64,000 nt of DNA from Delphinus delphis (taxonomy: Eukaryota > Chordata > Mammalia > Artiodactyla > Delphinidae). Below, piece by piece: positions 37,226 to 50,583 of the stretch (the stretch's first letter is position 1; every line of letters begins with the position of its first letter). The stretch covers positions 77,379,281-77,443,280 of the forward strand of contig NC_082699.1 in assembly GCF_949987515.2 (NCBI RefSeq). Direction: 5' to 3'. The notes beneath the pieces are model-generated. The model searched no databases. It was not told the origin of the DNA and saw only the letters and a list, made by a program, of their open reading frames with translations. The translations under genes and the position numbers were made by a program.

Positions 37226-38148
37226 TAGCATGTGCATTCAAAGCCAAGTCAAAAAACTACGCTCCTTCATACAGCAACCAAATCACCTCCCACTAATTAA
37301 CGCACAGCAGTGGGTTCAATACTCAGGGAGTTCAATACGTTTTTCAGCTTTAAGGTGCTCCAGGGACCACTTCTATCTGTTTTATAAAATCATGGCTCAC
37401 TGGTTTCTAATACTGGAAGAAAAGTACAATTTCACCATTGTTTGCACAGCAAGTCTGAAATTTTCACACTGAGATGACAGAATAAAAATAAGATATAACT
37501 AGAATAATTTGTCCAGGTATCCAGACATAATGGACATTGTGCTATCCTGAAGCACTAAACAAAGAAGTCAAATTAAAGGAACGTGGGCTAAGTCGTCTTC
37601 CACAAACAGGAAAATTAAGACTTTTAAAAGGTGCAACAGCGCCACCTATGGCCCAAAAGGCTGTCCAGGTTGCTGTAAAAGACACAACACATAAATTGCC
37701 TGTATAAGAAACAATCAGTAAGGTTTTTAAAAATAGGATGCTCAGAGCCTATAACTAAAAGCTTATCTAGCTCATAACTGAATTCTGCTTCAGGGAAGGG
37801 AGTGGTATTCAGTATGTAATCTGAAATTGTTAACACTCCTGAATATAAACAAAAGACATAGGCTCATGGAAACTAATCTTAGAAGAAGGAATCCAGTCCA
37901 GCCTCTTCATTTTACAGACAGGGAGACTGAGACCCAGAATCCATCCTTCTAGCAATCAGCAGCAAAGCTCTCCTAGTCCTTTTGTTTTACACTAGCTAGC
38001 TGTACTAGCTCTATATTCATAAAAGTCATGTCTGCATGTTTCCAACATTAGATAACCTGTGTCTTGCAAAATACTTCCCAAAGAGCATTTAACTACAAAT
38101 CATACAATTTTCTTGAAATACAAAACACTTATTTATATATTAAAATAA

Positions 38149-38312
38149 AGAGGGAGGGGATATGGCGATATATGTATACATATAGCTGATTCACTTTGCT
38201 ATGCAGCAGAAACTAACACAACATTGTAAAGCAATTATACTCCGATAAAGATGTTAAAAAATAAAAAATTTTAAAATTTAAAAGTAATTTAAAAATAATA
38301 AATAAATAAAAT
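38149..38312 (+). mobile_element. Extremely 5'-truncated L1 (3' tail only)
   Basis: Only the last part of the young L1 3' UTR is present: GAGGGAGGGGATATGG, CTGATTCACTTTGCTATGCA, CTCCGATAAAGATG and an A/T-rich tail. Confidence 0.88.
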
Positions 38313-38328
38313 AGCATGAGCTCCACTT

Positions 38329-38540
38329 TTTTTTTTTTTTTTTTTTTTTTGCAGTATGCAGGCCTCTCACTGTTGTGGCCTCTCCCGTTGCGGAGCACAG
38401 GCTCCAGACACGGAGGCTCAGCGGCCATGGCTCACAGGCCCAGCCACTCCGTGGCATGTGGGATCTTCCCGGACCGGGGCACAAACCCGCGTCCCCTGCA
38501 TCGGCAGGTGGACTCAACCACTGCGCCACCAGGGAAGCCC
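38329..38540 (-). mobile_element. CHR-type SINE
   Basis: A complete minus-strand copy at the end of the L1 tail. Perfect duplication TGAGCTCCACTT (38317-38328 and 38541-38552). Confidence 0.95.
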
Positions 38541-39974
38541 TGAGCTCCACTTCTATTCCCTCTATAAAGGAAAAGTGACAGATGTCAAATCGTTTTGATT
38601 ATTTACCTCCCCCAGCAGCAGAAATACCTCAATCAAAAAAAAAGCAGCATTCTCTTAGCATCAACAAGGCAATTCCTTAAAAGAGAACATTCCGTCTTTA
38701 TGTTGTAAGAGGACACATGACCCACCGCCATGATGATGCTCAGATCTGGACTGTGTAAACTGTCAACACGTCATTAAATGTACAGCTCTCTCGTCTCAAA
38801 AAACTCATATAACTGTGCCTTGACTTCTAACAGGCAGAATTGTTCTCAGAGCTTTCTGAGATGCTCTTCCCAGGTTTTATAAAATCCTCAAATTTGGCTT
38901 GAATAAAATTTTCCATTTTCTTTCTTAAAAAATAAATAAATAAAACCTATTAAGGGTACAGGAAAAAAATCAAAACTTTCTTCAATCACAAAAGAGATAA
39001 GCTTATTCTCTGCAAATAATCAATACTGATTTTTCTAAACATAAAGGCTGTGGTCAAATTCCTCGCAATTTAAAGGTTCTAGTGGATGATTACAAGCCAA
39101 TATGAATTCTGAGTTGTAAAAATATACATTCTGTACAAACAATCTTCAAGTTCTTCAGCTGAAGACACTTTAGCTAGTCCCTATCTTACTAGGATGACAC
39201 TCTCATCAAAACTTCATACTGCACTAAAAAAAGTAACCGGATCCTTATCGCTTTAAGTCATATTCATATATATCACATGTATATACACACTGAATATGCA
39301 TCATAAATAAACCACCCTCTTCAGTATTCAGAGCTGATCCTTCTAAACTATCTGTCATTGTGACAGCAAATTTTTACTGAGAATCTCTTGGGTGCTTTGT
39401 GCAAGGTATCTAACTCAGTCAGACTAGGTAAATAACATTATTCAAATTTCACAAATGAGGAAATATATACTTAAACCATAAAAACCAACTTAACATATTC
39501 ATCATAAGGAAAGAAGAGAGTAGAGATTTGTATTTTCTCTCAATTTTCAGTGGCTTGATCTTTTCTTCCGTACTGAAGACTACACAAAAGCAGTTCAGCC
39601 TCTATAACTTTTTCTCTCGACAAGCCTCACTAGAGAAGAACAAGCGGTAAGTCATTAGCAATGGTTGGATCTTCAAAGCTCACTTCTCTTTTGCACTGTA
39701 ATCATTTTTTATGGGTTTTTTTAGTGCTTCCAGAGTTAAAATAAAAAATACTAACTTTTTAGGTCATTAGCTGAGAATAAAACATTTGTGAAAATGTACA
39801 GTGTTAATCTATGCCCCTCTGTCTCGTATTCTCACTGATACCTCTTCTTTTATGGCCTCATCAGGTTGAGATCACTAAAATCAGTCACTTATGAACTCAC
39901 AGGAGTTTGGGAAACCAGTCAACGGGAGGCTGATTAGAGGAGCAATTAAGGATGCCTACTGTACAGTCACCCCA

Positions 39975-40160
39975 GCCTGGCTCCAGCCCCGAGTCTGGCG
40001 CTGCCAGTTGCGTGATTTGGGGCAAGTTACCCCATCTCTTTAAACCTCAATCCCTCACCTGCAAGAAGGAGTTACTGATAACTACCCTCAAACACCTGCT
40101 CTGAGGTAAAACGTAAGGAAAGCATTTAGCACAGCCTGGCCTAGGGCAGATGCCAAATCA
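39975..40160 (+). repeat. MIR remnant
   Basis: A diverged forward MIR: TGCGTGATTTGGGGCAAGTT, AACCTCAATCCCTCACCTGC and AGCATTTAGCACAGCCTGGC. Confidence 0.6.
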
Positions 40161-40604
40161 TTCACAGCTATTTCAATAATTAGGGATGATAACGCTTACT
40201 ATTAATAAATTAAGCTAGTCCAAAAAGTACCAATAACCATAAAGGAGAAACATTTGTAAGTCAACAAGCATTTCCTTTTGGATTGATTGCAGAATGTCCT
40301 ATTGATTTTTTAATAAACCAAGTTTTGAATAACCTTGAATACTCTGAATACTAAGAAAGTGAAGTTTTTTTTTTAAAAATTTAAACAAAAGGAGAATTAA
40401 AGCAAAAAGACATAGGGAGTACAGAATTCTTTTTTGAAACTAAATTCAGTTTTAAGAGAGGGGAAAATTCCCTTTTTTTCAGAGGAAATCTTGAAAACTA
40501 TGTAAAGGAGATCTGAGATGTCTAGAGTCTTTTAACAGTACTCATGAATTCATATTACCAAGTCTTAAAACTACTTGACAATCAACAATAATAATACTGA
40601 TAAC

Positions 40605-40790
40605 AATAATGGCTGCTAACATTTATCCAGCACCGGCTGGGACTGTTGTAGGTCCTTTATATGTGTATCTCCTGCAGCCTTCACAAGAACCCTCCAAGGT
40701 AAGTACAGTTATTATCTCCCCCACTTCACAAATAAGGAAATTGAGGCACAGAGAGATTAAACTTGCTCCAGGTCACATGGGCATTAAATG
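40605..40790 (-). repeat. MIR
   Basis: A nearly complete reversed MIR: GGCTGCTAACATTTATCCAG, CACTTCACAAATAAGGAAAT and TGAGGCACAGAGAGATTAAA. Confidence 0.85.
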
Positions 40791-42438
40791 ACATCTGTAG
40801 CCTGCTATTTTGCTGGTGAAAAAGGAACCTGAGATATAAATTCAAGGGAGAATGTTAAATAATCCGTTTGTCTGGTCTTCACCTCAAAGAGTAGATACCA
40901 TAAATTGCTGATGTGAGATGAGGCTGCCACTGCAAACTGACTAATCTTGAAATTGATATCCAAGATGAAGCAACATATATACTCATGATAGCAAATCCGT
41001 TCATGGCTCGGGACCCTTTAATGCCTGAAAGGTGGTAAAATCATTTCCGATCTAAATGCCATCAGCGCTGCTCTTTCAGCTCTCATCCAAGCTTCACTGG
41101 ATGTTCTTCTCCACAGACTGTCTTCAACAGTAAAAAGTTCTCAAGTGTTTCACACTACGCACAGCTAAATAAAGCCACTTCTCTACTGCAGACGGAGCCC
41201 TTTTTCAGGCCTAAAACTTGCTTTGCCTATCTTCAGCAAGGGCAGAAAGTGAAGCATCGCCCTACAAAGGCTCCAGAGTCTCACTAAGCCCATGAGTAGA
41301 ACAGTCTCAACACTTTATAACTCTTCAAGTAGCAGGGAAAGAATAAAACAAAACCACCTTCAACAAAAGGCCCCCAAAGAGAGAGCAGACGTCCTTCTAA
41401 GGAGAAGATAAGCAGCTGTCACCTGTGTGTTGGATACTTTAGCACTTGGCCGCTGGCGCAAGGGGACAAGAGGACTTGAAATGCTGGAATCTCATAGCAG
41501 AGACAGCAGTTACAACAACACGCGATAAACACAGGTGGTGAGCACCGACGGGAGGCATCTCAAGTCAAAACTGAAGCCCAGGAAAGCAGGGAGCAGAGAT
41601 ATCCCAGTCTGAGGACTTTCTCTATCACTTCTCAGCCTGCTTTACTTTCCTCTCCAATAACTGAGACCCCACTAAAACCGTTAGGAACGGTCTGCTGAAG
41701 GAAGATAAAACATCTTCAAGGACCACCAGAGATTCATCTAAGCAGTTCTACAAAGAATGCACCCAGATTCAGACGGAGTGGCTACACTGACTGGCGCATA
41801 GAGGTGGTCTCTGCAGTCTTTGCTGGTGACGGGGATGGTATAATTCAGGGGAAAAAGACATTGAAGGCATTTCCGCATCCAATACACATCAACGGCCGTG
41901 GGCCTTCTCTTTGGGGGGAAAAAATCCGTAAAAATCTCATGGTTCAAAAAACACCTAGTAGTTTTGTGTATAGCCTTGATCTCTGCATTCTTTGCTATTA
42001 TCTTTGTGACCTATGCGGTATGACAACCACATCCTGAACATTTAAGGCAAATTCACTTATTAAGGGTCAAAAGGGTCAAGTTCATTCAACAAGCATTTGT
42101 GGTTCTGCTCCTCCAAAGATGCATTTTTACTCTTCACAGGTGCTAACAAACATGAGGAAATCAAACTTCACGCATTAAGAGAACTTCATCAACCAGAAAA
42201 AAGAAGAAACAGCTCCCCGGGCCCTGAATTAGCTGTTAAAATTGACATCTGGGACTAACTTCACCAAACACACAGGAATTATGACAAGGGCCCAGACAGA
42301 GAACTTCAAAGACAGCCTACCATGAAATTTTATGCAACTGGTCCAGAAATCAACCCATCATTGTAATCCATTAATATCATTTGATAAGACTCAATAAGAT
42401 CAATACATATTCAATAGAATCAGAAGACAATGTCTCAT

Positions 42439-42482
42439 GTGCAGGATTTCTTTTTTTTTTTTTTTTTACGTGCAGGATTTCT
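42439..42482 (-). mobile_element. Probable poly(A)-only retroinsertion
   Basis: Two identical 13-base sequences GTGCAGGATTTCT (42439-42451 and 42470-42482) flank an 18-base insert that is essentially a T run. This is what an L1-driven insertion cut short to its tail would leave. The alternative is a chance repeat beside a T slippage tract. Confidence 0.6.
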
Positions 42483-42565
42483 GACTCAACGGATTTTATA
42501 TTTTATTTAAACATTACTCAACCTTCACTCAGAGGGAACAGTAATAGATTACTCCTGCTTGCTTA

Positions 42566-42745
<180 letters not shown>

Positions 42746-43007
42746 TTAAAATAAAAGTTCAATTAATAAAGTTAGTGGCCCATCCTTAGCAAAAATTGCA
42801 GTGACTAAGAATGATCTGAACGGCGTGATGATGTGGAAATGCCAATTTTTCCACAAAACAGAGATCAAACCTACAGATCACTGGTTTTGTTACAAACAGG
42901 AACATGGCCCCTACTATGTTTTGCAGGCCCGTGTCAAAGCTGGCAGCGCAGAAAACTCTCGCGATGCTCAACATTTCTCTGAGGGGCTGAGCACATGTGA
43001 GCCAGGC

Positions 43008-43110
43008 TGTTCATTCATTCATTTAACCAACAGCTTAGTTCACGCTGTGTGGCAGGCTCTGTGCCAGATGCTGACACTGCAGACAGATGAAGCAGTGCCC
43101 TGGATCGAAA
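43008..43110 (-). repeat. L2-like 3' remnant
   Basis: The order TTCATTCATTCATTTAACCA, GTGTGGCAGGCTCTGTGCCA, then a CACTGCAGACA segment is the reversed L2 3' end. Confidence 0.5.
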
Positions 43111-43904
43111 AGATTTTTAAAATCATACCACTGGAAGAAGGACCAGAATACCTATCCCCATCACTCACCCGGAATGCATCTATCCCATTTCGAGCAAACA
43201 CCTAACAGGCCTGTCTCCTTCTCAAAGGCAGCCACACTGAGTTGTGGCAACTTTTCATTCTTCTATCACTGGCAGTTAAACCCTAAGAAACTTGGGCTAT
43301 GCTACTAGCCTCACAAGTCGTGCTGCAGTGTTCATCTTTACCCAGTAGCTCAGTGGTTCTCAAACTTTTTGGTCTTAGAACTCCTTCACGCTGAAAAATC
43401 ACTAAGGACCACAATAAAGAGCGCTTTTTTTGTGCAGGTTACATCTACAGATATTTACCATGCTCGAAAATAGAACTAGAAGAGGATTTAAATATTTATG
43501 TGTTCCTTCCTTTTAAAACAATAATAAGCCCATAACATGTTAACTTTTTTTTAATATCTTTATTGGAGTATAATTGCTTCACAATGTTGCATTAGTTTCT
43601 GCTGACTAACAAAGTGAATGGGCTATATGCATTCGTATATCCCCATATCCCCTCCCTCTTGCGTCTCCCTCCCACCCTCCCTATCCCACCCCTCTAGGTG
43701 GTCACAAAGCACCTAGCTGATCTCCCTGTGCTATGCGGCTGCTTCCCACTAGCTGTCTATTTTACATTTGGTAGCGTATATATGTCAATGCTACTCTCTC
43801 ACTTCGCCCCAGCTTACCCTTCCCCCTCTACGTGTCCTCAAGTCTACTCTCTACGTCTGAGCCTTTATCCTGTCCTGCCCCTAGGTTCATAAGAACCTTT
43901 TTTT

Positions 43905-46900
43905 TTTTAAGATTCCATATATATATTAACATATGGTATTTCTTTTTCTCTTTCTGACTTACTTCACTGTCTATGACAGACTCTAGGTTCCTCCACCTAA
44001 CTACAAATAACTCAATTTCATTTCTTTCTATGGTTGACTAATATTCCATTGTATATATGTGCCACACCTGCTTTATCCATTCATCCGTCAATGGAGAGTT
44101 AGGTTGCTTCCATGTCCTGGCTATTGTAAATAGTGCTGTAATGAACACTGTGGTACATGACTCTTTTTGAATTATGGTTTTCTCAGGGTATATGCCCAGT
44201 AGTGGGATTGCTGGGTCATATGGTAGTTCCATTTTTAGTTCTTTAAGGAACCTCCATACTGTTCTCCATAGTGGCTGTATCAATTTACATTCCCACCAAC
44301 AGTGCAAGAGGGTTCCCTTTACTCCATACCCTCTCCAGCATTTATTGCTTGTAGATTTTTGATGATGCCCATTATGACCGGTGTGAGGTGATACCTCATT
44401 GTAGTTTTGATTCCTATTTCTCTAATGATTAGTGATGTTGAGCATGCTTTCATGTGTTTGTTGGCAATCTGTATATCTTCTTTGGAGAAATGTCTATTTA
44501 GGTCATCTGCCCATTTTTGGATGGGGTAGTTTGTTTTTTTGATATTGAGCTGCATGAGTTGCTTGTATATTTTGGAGATTAATCCTTTGTCAGTTGCTTC
44601 ATTTGTTAATTTTTTCTCCCATTCTGAGGATTGTCTTTTCATCTTCTTTATGGTTTCCTTTGCTGTGCAAAAGCTTTTAAGTTTCATTAGGTCCCATTTG
44701 TTTACTTTTGTTTTTATTTCCATTTCTCTAGGAGGTGGGCCAAAAAGGATCTTGCTGTGATTATGTCATAAAGTGTTCTGTCTATGTTTTCCTCTAAGAA
44801 TTTCATAGTATCTGGCCTTACATTTAGGTCTTTAATCCATTTTGAGTTTATTTTTTGTGTATGGTGTTAGGGAGCGTTCTAATTTCATCCTTTTACATGT
44901 AGCTGTCCAATTCTCCCAGCACCACTTATTGAAGAGGCTGTCTTTTCTCCACTGTATATTCTTGCCTCCTTTATCAAAGATAAGGTGACCATATGTGTTG
45001 GGTTTACCTCTGGGCTTTCTATCCTGTTCCATTGATCTATATTTCTGTTTTTGTGCCAGTACCATACTGTCTTGATTAATGTAGCTTTGTAGTATAGTCT
45101 GAGGTCTGGGAGCCTGATTCCTCCAGCTCCGTTTCCCTTTCTCAAGATTGCTTTGGCTATTCGGGGTCTTTTGTGTTTCCATACAAATTGTGCAATTTTT
45201 TGTTCTAGTTCTGTGACAAATGCCATTGGTAGTTTGATAGGGATTGCACTGAATCTGTAGATTGCTTTGGGATGTACAGTCATTTTCACAATGTTGATTC
45301 TTCCAATCCAAGAACATGGTATATCTCTCCATCTGTTTGTGTCATCTTTAATTTCTTTCATCAGTGTCTTATAGTTTTCTGCATGTAGATCTTTTGTCTC
45401 CTTAGGTAGGTTTATTCCTAGGTATTTTATTCTTCTTGTTGCAATGGTAAATGGGAGTGTTTCCTTAACTTCTCTTTCAGACTTTTCATCATTAGTGTGT
45501 AGGAATGCAAGTGATTTCTGTGCATTAATTTTGTATCCTACTACTCTACCAAATTCATTCATTAGCTCTAGTAGTTTTCTGGTAGCATCTTTAGGATTCT
45601 CTATGTATCGTATCATGTCATCTGCAAACAGTGACAGTTTTACTTCTTCTTTTCCAATTTGGATTCCTTTTCTTTCTTTTTCTTCTCTAATTGCTGTGGC
45701 TAAAACTTCCAAAACTATGTTGAATAACAGTGGTGAGAGTGGGTAACCTTGCCTTGTTCCTGATCTTAGAGGAAATGGTTTCAGTTTTTCACCATTGACA
45801 ACTATATTGGCTGTGGGTTTGTCATATACAGCCTCTATTATGTTGAGGTAGGTTCCCTCTATGCCTACTTTCTGGAGAGCTTTTATAATAAATTGGTGTT
45901 GAATTTTGTCAAAAGCTTTTTCTGCATCTACTGAGATGATCGTATGGTTTTTATCCTTCAATATGTTAATATGGTGTATCACATTGATTGATTTGCATGT
46001 ATTGAGGAATCCTTGCATTCCTGGGATAAACCCCACTTGATCATGGTGTATGATCCTTTTAATGTGTTGTTGGATTCTCTTTCCTGGTATTTTGTTGAGG
46101 AGTTTTGCATCTATGTTCATCAGAGATATTGGCCTGTAGTTTTTTTGTGTGTGACATCTTTGTCTGGTTTTGGTACCAGAGTGATGGTGGTCTCATAGAA
46201 TGAGTTTGGACATGTTCCTCCCTTGGCTATATTTTGTAAGAGTTTGAGAAGGATAGGTGTTAGCTCTTCCCTAAATGTTTGATAGAATTAGCCTGTGAAG
46301 CCATCTGGTCCTGAGCTTTTGTTTGTTGGAAGATTTTTAATCACGGTTTCAATTTCAGTGTTTGTGATTGGTCTGTTTATACTTTGTTTCTTTTGGTTCG
46401 GTCTCAGAAGGTTGTGCTTTTCTAAGAATGTGTCCATTTCTTCCAGGTTGTCCATTTATTGGCGTATAGTTGCTTGTAGTAATCTCTCATGATCCTTTGT
46501 ATTTCTGCAGTGTCAGTTGTTACTTCGCCTTTTTCATTTCTATTTCTGTTGATTTGAGTCTTCTCCCTTTTTTCCTTGATGAGTCTGGCTAATGGTTCAT
46601 CAATTTTGTTTATCTTCTCTAAGAACCAGCTTTTAGTTTTATTGATCTTTGCTATTGTTTCCTTCATTTCTTTTTCATTTATTTCTAATCTGATTTTTAT
46701 GATTTCTTTCCTTCTGCTAACTTTGGTTTTTTGCTCTTCTTTCTCTAATTCTATAGGTGTAAGGTTAGTTTGTTTGAGATTTTTCTTGTTTCCTGAGGTA
46801 GGACTGTATTGCTATAAACTTGCCTCTTAGAACTGATTTTGCTGCATCCCATAGGTTTTGGGTCGTTGTGTTTTCATTGTCATTTGTTTCTAGGTACTTT

Positions 46901-47690
46901 TTGATTTCCTCTTTGATTTCTTCAGTGATCTATTGGTTATTTAGTAGCATATTATTTAGCCTCCATGTGTTTGTATTTTTTACAGTTTTTTCCTGTAATT
47001 GATATCTAGTCTCATAGCATTGTGGTTGGAAAAGATACTTGATATGATTTCAATTTTCTTAAGTTTACCAAGGCTTGATTTATGACCCAAGATATGGTCT
47101 ATCCTGGAGAATGTTCCATGAGCACTTGAGAAGAAAGTGTATTTTGCTGTTTTTGGATGGAATATCCTATAAATATCAATTAAGTCCATGTTGTTTAATG
47201 TGTCGTTTAAAGCTTGTGTTTCCTTATTTATTTTCATTTGGATGATCTGTCCATTGGTGAAAGTGGGGTGTTAAAGTTCCCTCCTATGATTGTGTTACTG
47301 TTGATTTCCCTATGGCTGTTAGCATTTGCCTTATGTATTGAGGTGCTCCTATGTTGGGTGAATAAATATTTACAATTGTTATATCTTCTTCGTGGATTGA
47401 TCATTATGTAGTGTCCCTCTTTGTCTCCTGTAATAGTCTTTCTTTTAAAGTCTATTTTGTCTGATATGAGAACTGCTACTCCAGCTTTCTTTTGATTTCC
47501 ATTTGCACAGAGTATCTTTTTCCATCCCCTCACTTTCAGTCTGTATGTGTCTCTAGGTCTGAAGTAGGTCTCTTGTAGACAGCATATGTATGGGTCTTGT
47601 TTTTGTATCCATTCAGCCAGTCTATGTCTTTTGGTTGGAGCATTTAATCCATTTACATTTAAGGTAATTATCTATATGTATGTTCCTATT
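43905..47690 (-). pseudogene. L1 ORF2 (endonuclease and reverse transcriptase), decayed
   Basis: The endonuclease region starts near 47690 (VLISDKIDFKRKT is recognisable around 47450). The longest open piece is 46120-44885 (411 codons), covering the reverse transcriptase with [19 protein letters not shown] and the catalytic FADD at 45628-45617. The C-terminal part reappears at 44307-43930 ([31 protein letters not shown]). Stops and frameshifts separate endonuclease, polymerase and C-terminal parts. Confidence 0.88.
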
Positions 47691-47753
47691 ACCATTTTCT
47701 TAATTGTTTTGGGTTTGTTTTTGCAGGTCTTTTCCTTCTCTTGTGTTTCCTGC

Positions 47754-48623
47754 CTAGAGAAGTTCCTTTAGCATTTGTTGTAAAGCTGGTTTGGTGGTGC
47801 TGAGTTCTCTTAGCTTTTGCTTATCTGTAAAGGTTTTAATTTCTCTGTCATATATGAATAAGATCCTTGCTGGGCAGAGTTATCTTGGTTGTAGGTTTTT
47901 CCCTTTCATCACTTTGAATATGTCCTGCCACTCCCTTTTGGCTTTCAGAGTTTCTGCTGAAAAATCAGCTGTTAATGTTATGGGGATTCCCTTGTATGTT
48001 ATTTGTTGCTTTTCCCTTGCTGCTTTTAATATTTTTTCTTTGTATTTAATTTTTGATAGTTTGATTAATACGTGTCTTGGCATGTTTCTCTTTGGGTTTA
48101 TCCTGTATGGTACTCTCTGTGCTTCCTGGACTTGAATCACTATTTGCTTTCCCATGTTAGGGAAGTTTTCAACTATAATCTCTTCAAGTATTTTCTCAGA
48201 CCCTTTCTTTTTCTCTTCTTCTTCTGGGACTCCTATAATTCGAATGTTGGTGCATTTAATGTCGTCCCAGAGGTCTCTGAGACTGTCCTCTTTTCATTCT
48301 TTTTTCTTTTTTCTGCTCCCTGGCAGTTATTTCCACCATTTTATCTTCCAGCTCACTTATCCGTTCTTCTGCCTCAGTTATTCTGCTATTGATTCCTTGT
48401 AGAGTATTTTTAATTTCAGTAATTGTGTTGTTCATCACTGTTTGTTTGCTCTTTAGTTCTTCTAGATTCTTGTTATTTGTTTCTTGTATTTTCTCCATTC
48501 TGCTCCAAGATTTTGGATCATCTTTACTATCATTAGTCTGAATTCTTTTTCAGGTAGCTTGCCTATTTCATCTTCATTTATTTGGTCTTGTAGGTTTTTA
48601 CCTTGCTCCTTGGTCTGTAACAT
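47754..48623 (-). pseudogene. L1 ORF1 (RNA-binding protein), decayed
   Basis: ATG is at 48623-48621 (MLQTKEQGKNLQDQI onward) and the natural stop at 47756-47754, giving a span of about 290 codons. The N-terminal half shows a coiled coil (EELKSKQTVMNNTITEIKNT, then ITEAEERISELEDKMVEI). The C-terminal half has the RNA-binding region (PRHVLIKLSKIKYKEKILKA) and ends in the conserved IKTFTDKQKLREFSTTKPAL. The two halves are now in different frames (48498-48256 and 48155-47880), so no full ORF1 protein can be made. Confidence 0.85.
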
Positions 48624-50229
48624 ATTTTTTTGTCAATTCTTTTTTTTTTTTTTTGATGGGTGGTGCTGTATTCCTGTCTTCCTGGTTGTTTGGCCTGAGA
48701 CATCCAGCACTGGAGTTTGCAGGCAGTTGGACAGGGCCGGGTCCTGGTGCTGAGATGAGGACCTCCAGGAGGCCTCACTCCAATTGATACTTCCTGGGGT
48801 CTGAGGTTCTCTGTTAGCCCAGTGGTTTGGACTCGGAGCTCCCACCACATGAGCTCGGGCCCAACCTCCAGCCTGGGAACCAAGATCCTGCAATTTTCGT
48901 GGCGCAATTAAAAAAAAAAACAGAAAGAAAGAAAAAAAAGGAGCAGTACAATATCAAAGAATAAAAAACAAAATAAAATTAGAAAGATAAAAAACATATT
49001 AGGAAAAATAAAACTATAATTGAAACAACTGCAACAAGGTAAAATGAAACCACACACAGAAAAAAGAAGAATAAAAAGGGGGGGGGGAACAAGCCAAAAG
49101 GAGAGAAAAATAACAAAGTATAAAGAATAAAATAAAATTAGAAAAACAAAAGATTTATTTGGAAAAATAAAAATATAAAAGAATCAACAACAATGAATCA
49201 ACAAGGTGAAACAGAACCCCAATCTAAAAGAGGAAAAAAAATAACTCTTGGCTCTGGGGGTGGCGTTTAGGTGGCGGTGGAACTTAGGCAGGGGCGGGGT
49301 TTAGGGTGGGGCGGGACCTAGGCGGGTTGGGGGTTGACGTTCAAGCGTGGGGCAGGGCCTCTGCTTAGGACCTGCCAGAAGGGGAGCGGCAGCACGTGGA
49401 AAGGAAGGTCTCTGGAGCTGGGGTTCCAGGAGTTTGGAGGTGGGGCCCTTTGTGAGGGTGTGTGGGTGGGGATTAGGCCCAGCACGGTTGGAGGGCGTCT
49501 CCGAGTGTAGAGGTGAGGCCCTGGGTGGAGGTGTAGGGGCGGGCCTTGGGCTCTGCGCCGCAGGAGGGAGGCTCCAAGGGCAGAGGATTAGGCCTGGGAG
49601 CCCAACAGGCTTCCGGATGCCTAAGTGAACAGGGTGAGCACTGGCCGCGTTCCTTTCCGTTCCTTCGTGCCCCTTCCCCACTGTCTCCCCAAAAGTCTCC
49701 CCCGTCCCCGCTGGACCCCTAACCGTGGATGGGTCCCGCTGGGTGTAGGAACTCCTCCCCTTCCCCAGCCGCCCCTCAGCAGTGCCATCCCAGAGGTCCG
49801 GCCTTTACTTTTGCTTCCCCTTCCCTCCCTCCCACTCCCTCAGGACCCATGTGGCTGGAGGGGGCCTTGGTGGGCAGAGGATCAGGCCCGGGATCTCAGC
49901 AGGTTCCCAGGGGCCCAAGTGGGCAGGGGAAACCTGGCCACGCTCCCTTTTGATCCTCTGCCCTCCCAATGGTTCCCCAATTTCCCCCTTCGGGCGTGGG
50001 ATCCCTTCCCCTCCCCCAGCCACCCCTCAGGGGCTCCAGTCCCGTCCCACCTCCACTTCTCCTCCTCCTTCACTCCCCCCACACCCCACATACTACCCAG
50101 TTGCTGGAGGTTCCTCCCATCCCCTTAGGTGTCCGTGGTCCCCCACCGGTGCCTGGTAGGTGCCCAAGTTGTGAGGAGATGCAAATTCCACGTCCTCCTA
50201 GTATGCCATCTTGTCCATGTTAAATTTTT

Positions 50230-50583
50230 TAAGGGGTGTTTTTTTGTTTTTTTTTTTTGGCTGCATTGGGTTTTCGTTGCTGTGTACAGGCTCTTCCCTA
50301 GTTGTGGCAAGCGGGGGCTACTCTTCATTGTGGTGCACAGCCTTCTCATTGCTGTGGCTTCTCTTGTTGCAGAGCACAGGCTCTAGGCACAAGGGCTTCA
50401 TCAGTTGTGGCACATGGGCTCAGTAGTTGTGGCTCGCGGGCCCTAGAACGCAGGTTCAGTAGTTGTGGTGCACGGGCTTAGTTGCTCCATGGCATGTGGG
50501 ATCTTCCCGGACCAGGGCTCGAACCCGTGTTCCCTGCATTGGCAGGTGTATTCTCAATCACTGCGCCACCAGCGAAGTCCCGA
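50230..50583 (-). mobile_element. Long-form tRNA-derived SINE next to the L1 5' end
   Basis: A complete minus-strand copy from the T-rich tail and TTTGGCTGCATTGGGTTTTC to CACCAGCGAAGTCCC. A perfect 15-base duplication CCATGTTAAATTTTT (50215-50229 and 50584-50598) includes the L1 insertion junction, so the SINE came after the L1. Confidence 0.95.

Larger units (their letters stand above)
43545..50214 (-). mobile_element. Near full-length L1 (about 6.7 kb), sense to TRAPPC9
   Basis: Read on the minus strand it begins with ACAAGATGGCATACTAGGAG, the usual start of an L1 5' UTR. It then has about 1.6 kb of GC-rich and A-rich 5' UTR, ORF1 (about 48623-47754), ORF2 (about 47690-43905), and a 3' UTR ending at the T-rich 43544-43552. 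The 8-base word CATGTTAA at both ends (43536-43543 and 50216-50223) fits a target duplication, and the interrupted hAT element confirms the borders. The ORFs are broken by frameshifts and stops, so it is probably inactive. Confidence 0.93.
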
